Source of the DNA: JBMNOI01 sp050942995
Lineage (GTDB): Bacteria > Chloroflexota > Anaerolineae > UBA1429
Reading direction: 5' to 3'
Assembly (NCBI GenBank): GCA_050942995.1
Contig: JBMNOI010000110.1
Span: 1 to 12,646 of the forward strand
Length of the DNA stretch: 12,646 bases
Numbering within the stretch: the stretch's first letter is position 1; every line of letters starts with the position of its first letter. Both the position numbers and the translations under genes were made by a program. The notes below the pieces were generated by a model. It ran no database searches. It worked only from the letters and a program-made list of their open reading frames with translations, and was not told the DNA's origin. This document shows positions 6,849 to 12,646 of this stretch, piece after piece.

Positions 6849-8294
6849 TTAGCGCACCACCGCCACACGCAGATCGCCCAGACAGGCTCCCGTGTTGCCC
6901 GTGTGGATGGCGCTGCCCAGTTTCATCAAGGCGATCGTCGAGTTGTGTCGGGCCAGCTCAGAGGCGATGTCCACGCCCGCCTCCTCGGCCTCTTGCAGGG
7001 TATAGCCGTCGACGATGCCGCCGGCCATACAGATGGGTTTGCCCCCCGCAAGCTGAGTGCCGGGGCCGTCGGTGCCGTCAGAATCCATCGCCGCCACCAC
7101 CACCCGCTTGCTGGCCAGGCGGCCGCTGCCCAGCAACTGCCCCCAGGCCAGGGCGAATTCCTGATTCCGCCCCCCGATGCCGTCCCCATCGCCCACGGGC
7201 ACATCCAGATGCCCACCGGTGATGAGGGCGACCGGCGGCTCGAAGGGCCGCCCATAGTGCTCGCACTCGTAAGCGATCTGCGCCAGCACATTGGCCGCCT
7301 CGGCAGAGATGGTCGTCAGATGCGATGAGAGGATCACACCGCGCAGCCCCAGTTCCTCGGCCCGGGCGCGGGCGCCCTCCACCATCTGGTACAGGTCGAT
7401 AGGCTGCCAAAAGCTGTAGCGCATATCGGCATAATCACGCGGATCGGGCACGTCATAGGCCGGGTCGCGTCGCTCCAGCACATCGCGCATGGCAGCGGGT
7501 AGCTCGGGCCACCAGGGCTGAGCCTGAAAGTAGCGCACATCGGCATCCATGCAGCGCTCGCCTTGAGGCCACACCGGGATAAAGGAGCCCGCCTTGGGCA
7601 GGCGTCCGCCCCAACGCGGGAACAGGCCCACCTGCATGATGAGGTTGACCGAACGCGCCGGGTGGATCATCCGCAGCAGACGCCCGCGGCTGACGCCGGA
7701 AAAGTAGGTCATGGGCCGGATGATGACCGACTGGCTGCCGAACTTGATGGCCAGTCGGTAGAGCGTCCGAAGATCATCCAGGGTGATCCCGGAGGCGGGC
7801 AGGGGCGCCAGAGACGAGGCGCCGTCCGAAAACACCGTCAGCACCAGGTCTCGCTCCGTGGCCCGTTCGGCGATCTCGACAATCCGCTGAGTACCGGCTA
7901 TCGAGGCCTCGTCGGGCACCGGATGCGCCCCCTCGGTCACCTCGATGCGCCGCAACCGACAGCCCTCGCCCTTTTTTACCGTGATGGCGCCGGCCGTGAG
8001 GCGATCTCCCAGCAGATCCTCCAGCGCCTGCGCCTGACGTTGCACCGCCTTACCCGCGCCAATCAGGTAAATATGATCGATCTCATCGAGGTCGATCATC
8101 TCATCGCCAAAGCCGGAGACGTCCATGTGGGGCTGCCCGCCGATGAGCAGCCGGTTGCCCTCCAGACGAATCAGCTTGAGGGTATTTGCATAGGGATCTG
8201 CCGCCTGAAGGCCACCCTCCAGGATATCGAGTGCGAGAGCGCGGCCCTCACGCTCGCCATGAGAGACGAGCTCGTCGCGATTGCGGATAATCAT
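6849..8294 (-). CDS. Glycerate 2-kinase-like protein (MOFRL/DUF4147 family), divergent
   Basis: 481 aa. The N-terminal DUF4147 domain has ADPYANTLKLIRLEGNRLLI, the nucleotide-binding IYLIGAGKA (Lys82), EGAHPVPDEAS (121-131) and FSDGASSLAPLP (155-166), the counterpart of the SGGxSAL loop. The C-terminal MOFRL domain shows ALITGGH, GGRNQEFALAW (374-384), SDGTDGPGT (405-413) and HTGNTGACLGDLRVAV (464-479). These fit class II glycerate 2-kinases (GckA/TtuD), which make 2-phosphoglycerate from glycerate and ATP. The middle is unusual. Where the family has SRVKGGRL followed by an SDVxGDD and an SGPT segment, this protein has SRGRLLRM and a long Trp/Pro-rich stretch (about 225-300). A changed phosphoryl acceptor or loss of kinase activity is possible. 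The start has GAGGGG upstream. It lies 16 bp after the aldolase gene, so the two are surely co-transcribed. Confidence 0.83.
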   Translation of the reverse strand: MIIRNRDELVSHGEREGRALALDILEGGLQAADPYANTLKLIRLEGNRLLIGGQPHMDVSGFGDEMIDLDEIDHIYLIGAGKAVQRQAQALEDLLGDRLTAGAITVKKGEGCRLRRIEVTEGAHPVPDEASIAGTQRIVEIAERATERDLVLTVFSDGASSLAPLPASGITLDDLRTLYRLAIKFGSQSVIIRPMTYFSGVSRGRLLRMIHPARSVNLIMQVGLFPRWGGRLPKAGSFIPVWPQGERCMDADVRYFQAQPWWPELPAAMRDVLERRDPAYDVPDPRDYADMRYSFWQPIDLYQMVEGARARAEELGLRGVILSSHLTTISAEAANVLAQIAYECEHYGRPFEPPVALITGGHLDVPVGDGDGIGGRNQEFALAWGQLLGSGRLASKRVVVAAMDSDGTDGPGTQLAGGKPICMAGGIVDGYTLQEAEEAGVDIASELARHNSTIALMKLGSAIHTGNTGACLGDLRVAVVR

Positions 8295-8310
8295 GCGGCA
8301 TCCCCCTCAC

Positions 8311-9147
8311 TCAACGTTGCGCCGCGGGGTACGAGACGTCGGCGCCGGATGCAGGCCCCTTGAGCCCGAGGTCCTCCAGTAGTTTACCCTGCTGTTTGCA
8401 CCAGGAAAACACGACGCCGATATCCCACCCCACGCAAAAGTGCCGCACGCCCATATCCAGATAGGGCCGGGCCTGCTCCATGCTGCCGATCTCGACGCGG
8501 GGATGCTTGCCCATCTTGAGCGCCGTCTCGATCATGCGCCGATGTGCCGCCTGTACCTCGGGATCGCGCCCGCCTCCCGGCTTGCCGATGCTCACCGAGT
8601 AGTCGCTGGGGCCAAACTGCACCATGTCCACGCCCTCGACGTCAAGGATCGCCTCCAGCTCGTCCATGGCGCCCTTTTTCTCGATCATGATGGCGATGAC
8701 GACATCGTTCATGGCCTCTACCCAGGCCGGTGAACCGCCCTCCAGCAGGTAGCCCACCGCGCGACGCATGCCGGCGCCGTGCACACCGCCCGCCTCGGGC
8801 GTCTCGGAGCGCACCAGACGCACACATTCGCGGGCATCCTCTGCCGTGCGCACATCGGTAAAGAGCACGTTCTGAATGCCCGAGTCGATAGCATGCTGCG
8901 CGATAAAGCCCCGTCCCTGCTCCTCGACCTTCATCATCGCCGAGAGATTGGGGAACAGATCGATGGCCCTGCCCAGATTGTCCATTAGCTCCAGACTAAA
9001 GGGGGAGTACTCGCCCACATACTCAATATAGTCGAACACGCCCGAGTGACCGATGATTTCGACCATACCCGGCCACGGGGTAATCAGATGGGTGCCAATA
9101 GTGGGCTTGCCTTCGTTCAAGAGTTGTCGCAGCCTGTTGGGTCTCAC
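8311..9147 (-). CDS. HpcH/HpaI aldolase/citrate lyase family protein
   Basis: 278 aa, the usual size for class II pyruvate aldolases of the HpaI/GarL type, which cleave 2-keto-3-deoxy acids to pyruvate and an aldehyde using a divalent metal. Visible features are IGTHLITPWP (17-26), FDYIEYVGEYSPF (38-50), ENVLFTDV-like strand with QNVLFTDVRTAEDA (92-105), the metal ligand Glu155 in IMIEKKGA and Asp182 in VQFGPSDYSVSIG. In characterised HpaI the base is a His and the pyruvate carboxylate is held by an Arg; here these regions read EYVGEY and MMKVEE, with Lys73 where Arg is expected. This is a separate subfamily and its chemistry may differ. Start: GTG at 9147, with GGGAGG 8 nt upstream; the open frame before it (to 9255) lies in the control region and has no family similarity. 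It is the first gene of the seven-gene cluster. Confidence 0.86.
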   Translation of the reverse strand: MRPNRLRQLLNEGKPTIGTHLITPWPGMVEIIGHSGVFDYIEYVGEYSPFSLELMDNLGRAIDLFPNLSAMMKVEEQGRGFIAQHAIDSGIQNVLFTDVRTAEDARECVRLVRSETPEAGGVHGAGMRRAVGYLLEGGSPAWVEAMNDVVIAIMIEKKGAMDELEAILDVEGVDMVQFGPSDYSVSIGKPGGGRDPEVQAAHRRMIETALKMGKHPRVEIGSMEQARPYLDMGVRHFCVGWDIGVVFSWCKQQGKLLEDLGLKGPASGADVSYPAAQR

Positions 9148-9155
9148 GTTTGATG

Positions 9156-9161
9156 CCTCCC
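9156..9161 (-). promoter_or_regulatory. Ribosome binding site fixing the GTG start of the aldolase
   Basis: The minus strand reads GGGAGG, then 8 nt, then GTG (9147-9145). The first residues from this GTG, RPNRLRQLLNEGKP, match the normal HpaI-family start (N-x-L/R-x-x-L-x-x-G-x-P). Confidence 0.8.
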
Positions 9162-9270
9162 ATGTCGATGTGTGAATCGCTGACGAAACCGCGAAAAGGG
9201 GCTTGCAGATTGGGCGCGCAAAGATACGGCGCCCCAACGTGTGGAGCATAGACACCAGAATTCAACGCCA

Positions 9271-9299
9271 CGACACACGAACGAACGGGGATTGTGTCG
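9271..9299. promoter_or_regulatory. Candidate operator: 7-bp dyad in the divergent region
   Basis: CGACACA (9271-9277) and its reverse complement TGTGTCG (9293-9299) are separated by 15 bases, giving a centre-to-centre distance of 22 bp, about two helical turns. The site lies roughly midway between the two divergent starts, so a dimeric regulator bound there could control both units. It is short enough to be chance; no family assignment is made. Confidence 0.3.
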
Positions 9300-9509
9300 C
9301 GAGAATAACACATGCATTCCCTCATGTCAACGAACCGCGCCACCATATTCGAAAAGGGGCATTCTTGACAATCTATATCATCTACCTCTTGCATTATCTT
9401 TGGTTTCGGGGTATCCTGAGGAGGAGTATCCACCTCAATACACCTCTCATCACCGCCTGTGTGGATCACAGAAACTCGACTTGACACATACGACGTGAGG
9501 TGAGACATC

Positions 9510-10511
9510 ATGAAACCGTTGAGACTGGGAATCGTGGGTCCCGGCTTGATCTGGAGTAATACCCATCGCCCGATCCTGGAGACGTTGCCCGATCATTTCG
9601 CCATCTCGGCGTTCAGTGCCACCAGTGAGAGCAGCCGCCGCAAAGTCGAGCGAGAATTCCCCGGAGCGCCCTTTTTCACCGACTATGGCGACCTGGTGAG
9701 ATCGCCCGATATCGATGCTGTGCTAGTGCTCACACCCATCGTCTTGAACGCGCCGGTTGCCATGGCGGCGCTGCGTGCAGGCAAGCATGTCTTTATGGAA
9801 AAACCCATCGCCCGCTCGGAGGAAGAGGGCGCCGAATTGCTGCGCATAGCCCGCGAGAGCGGTGGGCAGGTGTTTGTGCTGGAGCAGGTGGGCTATCGCA
9901 CGTGGGAGCCGCTGCAAGAGATCATCCGCTCGGGCGAGCTGGGCGAACTGGTGCTTTACGATCGGGTCTCGCACAGCATCTTTGATGCCATCGATCATAC
10001 AGTCAGGGGGTACGGCACCACCGGCTGGCGTATCAACCCTGATTTCCCGCTGGGTACATTGTTCGACGGCGGACATCACCATATCGCCACGCTCTCGATG
10101 CTATTTGGAGCGCCAAAGGCGGTGTATGCCTCCTGCTTCAAGGCGCGGCCCGAATACGGCGAATGCGATCACGTCGCTATGGTGCTCGATTATGAGAGCG
10201 GTTTTCGTGGCCTGTTCAGCCACTCGGATTACCTGGGAGGCGGACAGAACTATTTCCATATCCGCGGCACCGACGCGCTGGTATCGGTAGAGAGCGATGC
10301 GTTGGTCGTCAAGAGCCGCGAAGGCGAGGTCTTGCGCACAGTGGAGCTTGCCGAGGAGAACAGCCACGTCAATATGTGGAAGGCCTTTGCCCGCTGGGTC
10401 GATGACGGGACGGAACCCGCGTATACCCTGGAGCACGCGTTCGAGGACCTGCGCACGCTGATGGCCATCGATCGGTCGATCGATGAGGAAAGCAAGGTCT
10501 TCCTCAAATAG
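9510..10511 (+). CDS. Gfo/Idh/MocA family oxidoreductase
   Basis: 333 aa, typical length. The N-terminal Rossmann domain starts LRLGIVGPGLIW (4-15), a GxGxxW variant of the usual GxGxxG/A. It continues with FSATSES after the second strand, VLVLTPIVLNAPVAMAALRAGKHVFMEKP (71-99) with the diagnostic Glu97-Lys98-Pro99, and ends near 125. The C-terminal domain has GWRINP (172-177) and DGGHHHI (186-192), where the catalytic His of the family lies. The role is NAD(P)-dependent oxidation or reduction of a sugar, inositol or sugar acid in the cytoplasm; which one cannot be read. The start ATG has GAGGTGAG about 5 nt upstream. It is transcribed away from the sugar-acid cluster and may share its control region. 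A strong terminator follows 33 bp after its stop. Confidence 0.9.
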   Translation: MKPLRLGIVGPGLIWSNTHRPILETLPDHFAISAFSATSESSRRKVEREFPGAPFFTDYGDLVRSPDIDAVLVLTPIVLNAPVAMAALRAGKHVFMEKPIARSEEEGAELLRIARESGGQVFVLEQVGYRTWEPLQEIIRSGELGELVLYDRVSHSIFDAIDHTVRGYGTTGWRINPDFPLGTLFDGGHHHIATLSMLFGAPKAVYASCFKARPEYGECDHVAMVLDYESGFRGLFSHSDYLGGGQNYFHIRGTDALVSVESDALVVKSREGEVLRTVELAEENSHVNMWKAFARWVDDGTEPAYTLEHAFEDLRTLMAIDRSIDEESKVFLK

Positions 10512-10544
10512 AGTAGAGCGTTACCGGATCACTACTCGGATCAG

Positions 10545-10579
10545 CGTTGGGGGGGCGGCATGCCGCCCCCCAACGTTTT
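10545..10579 (+). terminator. Intrinsic terminator of the Gfo/Idh/MocA gene
   Basis: A GC-rich hairpin has arms 10545-10560 and 10561-10575 (CGTTGG...CGGCA against TGCCG...CCAACG), with one unpaired G because 7 G face 6 C. TTTTGTCT follows at once. This is a textbook Rho-independent terminator on the plus strand. In minus orientation it lies 32 bp after the histidine kinase stop but has no T tract. Confidence 0.9.
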
Positions 10580-10606
10580 GTCTACTTGGCCATCGTTTCC
10601 GACTGT

Positions 10607-12646
10607 TCAGTTTTTGCACGCGCCCAGCGCCTGACGCACCTGCATCGCCAATCGCTGGATGTCGAAGGGTTTTTGCACTAGCGGGATGCCCGATTCGGGG
10701 ATGCCGTAGCGTAGCATGGTCTCATGCGTGTGCCCCGACATGTAGAGCACGGGCAAATTCCGCTGTCGTTTGTGCAGCTCGACCACCATCTCGGGGCCAC
10801 TCATGCCCGGCATGACGATATCGGTGAGCACCAGGTCGATCTCGCCCCCGCACGAGGCGTGGATATCCAGCGCCGCCGTGGCCTGAGAGGCTTCCACCAC
10901 CACATAGCCCAGCTCGCGCAGGGTATGGGCGACCAGTCCCCTCACGCCCTCCTCATCCTCTACCACCAGGATGCGCTCGCCTTCGCCCCGCAAAACAACC
11001 TCTTGCCCCTCCGTCGAGGACAGCACCAGCGACTCCTCGACCCGAGACAGATACACATCGATCCGGGTGCCCTGTCCCAGTTCACTGTGTACGTCGATAT
11101 GTCCGCCGCTCTGTGTGACGATGCCGTATACGATGGGCAACCCCAGGCCGGTTCCCTTTTCCTTGCCCTTGGTCGTAAAGAAGGGTTCGAACAGATGTGA
11201 CCTGACCTCATCGCTCATGCCCACGCCCGTGTCACGTACCGACAATCGCACAAAAGCCCCGGCATTGACCTCTGGATGCCGCGCGATATACTCCCCATCC
11301 AACCACACATTCTCCGTTTCGATGGTCAGCACGCCCCCCATGGGCATGGCATCGCGCGCATTGGCCGCCAGATTGACAATGACCTGTTCGATCTGTCCCG
11401 GATCGGCCTTGACCGAATCGAGATAGGGGTCCGTATCGATCCGCAGTTCCACATCCTCACCGATGAGCCGATCCAGCATGGCCGTCATCTCTTCCAGCAC
11501 ATGGTTCAGGTCCAGAACACGCATCTCGACCGGCTGCTGTCGGCTAAAGGCCAGCAACTTGCGAATCAACCCCGCAGCACGCTCGCCGGTCTGGGCAATC
11601 AACTCCATCCCGTGATGCATGGGGTCGGACTCGGGCATGCTTTTCAGGACCAATGCAGAGAATCCGTTAATGACGGTCAAAAAGTTGTTGAAATCGTGCG
11701 CGATGCCGCCGGCCAGCCGGCCGATTGCGCTCATCTTTTGCGACTGGCGAAGCTGCTCCTCCAATCGCTTACGCGCCGAGATATCGCGGGCCACGGTGAG
11801 CACCGCCGTTCGTCCCTCATATTCGATGATGCGGCTGTTCAGCTCGACCGGGATCAGGCTCCCGTCTCGTCGCCGATGGGCGACCTCGAATAACGCCTGC
11901 TCGCCTTCACGCAGACTTTTGAGTCGTTCCTCCGACGTCAGCGCATGTTCCAGCGGCTCGATGTTGGCCGTGCTCATCTGCAACAACTCTTCGTGGCTAT
12001 AGTCGAGCCGCCGGCAGGCCACCTCGTTCACTTCGAGAAACCGCCCGCCCAGATCGTGGATGAATATCGCATCACTGGCGCTGTCGAAAAGGGTGCGGAA
12101 TTTGGACTCGCTGACGCCCAGGGCATCGGCCGTGGACTTGTACTCGCTGAGGCTGGCGGCCAGCAACATGCCCATCACCGACACGGCGGTGGTAAAACCG
12201 TACAGCAACAGCAGGCTCGTTTGATACGAGTTGAGGACATAAAAGGGGCCATAACCCAGGATCGTCCCTCGCACGGCGATGCCGGCCACCAGCAGCGCCA
12301 CCGTCACCACGCCATGCTGGCCAAAGCCGATCGCCGCCCAGATGACCAGAGGAAAGATCGAATAAGTCAGGGCGTTGCTGATGTCCGTCGATATACCCTG
12401 CCCGTAAATGCTCTGCTCCACCAGCACCACCAGCAGAAACAGGATGCCCGCCTCTAAAAGCTGGGTACCCCGCCAGCGCGGCAGAGGTTGCGAGCCCCAC
12501 ACCAGCACTACCGGCGCCAGCAGGAGTACTCCGGTGGCGCTCTCCAGCCACCAGAGCCACCACACCGAAACGAATCCCGTCTCACTGACGATGCCGCCCA
12601 ACCAAAGGCTGGTTACGCTCAGTGTCGCGCCCACCACCGGGCTGAT
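10607..12646 (-). CDS. Hybrid sensor histidine kinase, MASE1-PAS-HisKA-HATPase-REC (N-terminus beyond window)
   Basis: 679 codons are visible; the frame is open at the window edge, and the edge residues SPVVGATLSV look like the inside of a MASE1 membrane domain, so the true start lies beyond 12646. Order of domains (from the first visible residue): MASE1 hydrophobic segments to about 168; a PAS domain about 179-290 (FRTLFDSASDAIFIHD ... RRRDGSLIPVEL); HisKA with phospho-acceptor His317 in GGIAHDFNNFL; HATPase_c with N box VNLAANARDAM, DTGVGM, EPFFTTK and GTGLGL; and a receiver domain with acidic pair Glu563/Asp564, phospho-acceptor Asp609 in VLTDIVMPGMSG and Lys659 in QKPFD. It autophosphorylates and passes phosphate to its own receiver; no Hpt or output domain follows, so a separate partner is needed. 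The stimulus is unknown. It shares no operon with the metabolic genes. Confidence 0.92.
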   Translation of the reverse strand: MSPVVGATLSVTSLWLGGIVSETGFVSVWWLWWLESATGVLLLAPVVLVWGSQPLPRWRGTQLLEAGILFLLVVLVEQSIYGQGISTDISNALTYSIFPLVIWAAIGFGQHGVVTVALLVAGIAVRGTILGYGPFYVLNSYQTSLLLLYGFTTAVSVMGMLLAASLSEYKSTADALGVSESKFRTLFDSASDAIFIHDLGGRFLEVNEVACRRLDYSHEELLQMSTANIEPLEHALTSEERLKSLREGEQALFEVAHRRRDGSLIPVELNSRIIEYEGRTAVLTVARDISARKRLEEQLRQSQKMSAIGRLAGGIAHDFNNFLTVINGFSALVLKSMPESDPMHHGMELIAQTGERAAGLIRKLLAFSRQQPVEMRVLDLNHVLEEMTAMLDRLIGEDVELRIDTDPYLDSVKADPGQIEQVIVNLAANARDAMPMGGVLTIETENVWLDGEYIARHPEVNAGAFVRLSVRDTGVGMSDEVRSHLFEPFFTTKGKEKGTGLGLPIVYGIVTQSGGHIDVHSELGQGTRIDVYLSRVEESLVLSSTEGQEVVLRGEGERILVVEDEEGVRGLVAHTLRELGYVVVEASQATAALDIHASCGGEIDLVLTDIVMPGMSGPEMVVELHKRQRNLPVLYMSGHTHETMLRYGIPESGIPLVQKPFDIQRLAMQVRQALGACKN

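Larger units (their letters stand above)
9148..9509. promoter_or_regulatory. Divergent intergenic control region
   Basis: 362 bp without a gene separate the minus-strand cluster from the plus-strand oxidoreductase. The right half (about 9300-9480) is clearly richer in A+T than the flanking genes. A consensus-like -35 TTGACA is at 9365-9370 in plus orientation, but no good -10 box lies 15-19 bp beyond it; the nearest candidates are weak. A dyad with 7-bp arms is at 9271-9299. GTATCC occurs twice (9411 and 9427 region) around a GAGGAGGAG run with no start codon behind it. The region most likely carries the promoters of both units, but none can be fixed from sequence alone. Confidence 0.5.

Noticed and set aside
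9365..9399. sigma-70 promoter based on TTGACA at 9365
   Set aside because: The -35 is perfect, but candidate -10 boxes at proper spacing match poorly, and the better one (TTATCT at 9394) is 23 bp away. It is noted only within the control region.
9023..9511. Minus-strand open frame across the divergent spacer into the aldolase gene
   Set aside because: It overlaps the aldolase in another frame and otherwise covers the A+T-richer control region; no ribosome site or family pattern.

Overview
The window is a stretch of GC-rich (by eye about 60%), densely coded bacterial chromosome. No rRNA, tRNA, insertion sequence, phage gene or CRISPR array was seen. Gene content fits a heterotroph with a large carbohydrate and sugar-acid repertoire: an enolase-superfamily dehydratase, an HpcH/HpaI aldolase, a glycerate 2-kinase-like protein, short-chain dehydrogenases, ThuA-like, Gfo/Idh/MocA and UroD-like proteins, an Eis-like acetyltransferase and a MASE1 hybrid histidine kinase. 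This mix is common in environmental Chloroflexota and related soil or marine phyla. That placement is a weak inference; no marker gene is present.

Layout. (a) 2-319, plus strand: C-terminal end of an Eis-like GNAT acetyltransferase. (b) 491-1495, plus: UroD-family methyltransferase-like protein, ending at a perfect 13-bp hairpin (1498-1528). (c) 9147 down to 1585, minus: seven genes in one direction. In transcription order these are an HpaI-like aldolase (GTG start), a glycerate 2-kinase-like protein, a ThDP-dependent enzyme, a mandelate racemase/galactonate dehydratase-like enzyme (GTG start), a ThuA-like protein and two tandem paralogous SDRs. Gaps are 16, 47, 40, 68, 161 and 46 bp. The 161-bp gap holds a striking 52-bp inverted repeat (3182-3233). 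(d) 9148-9509: divergent control region. (e) 9510-10511, plus: Gfo/Idh/MocA oxidoreductase followed by a strong intrinsic terminator (10545-10579). (f) 10607-12646, minus: hybrid sensor histidine kinase, cut by the window edge at its N-terminus.

Working model (inference). Cluster (c), perhaps with the divergent oxidoreductase, resembles the logic of glucarate/galactarate catabolism. An enolase-superfamily enzyme dehydrates an aldonic or aldaric acid, an HpaI-fold aldolase cleaves the 2-keto-3-deoxy product, an SDR reduces the aldehyde, and a MOFRL-type kinase phosphorylates glycerate. The ThDP enzyme and ThuA protein have no place in the classical route. Several enzymes carry unusual residues at positions that are catalytic in characterised relatives: His for the first Asp metal ligand in the dehydratase, Lys for the substrate-binding Arg in the aldolase, and a rewritten central segment in the kinase. 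The cluster may therefore act on a non-standard substrate. No transporter or dedicated transcription factor is visible in the window.
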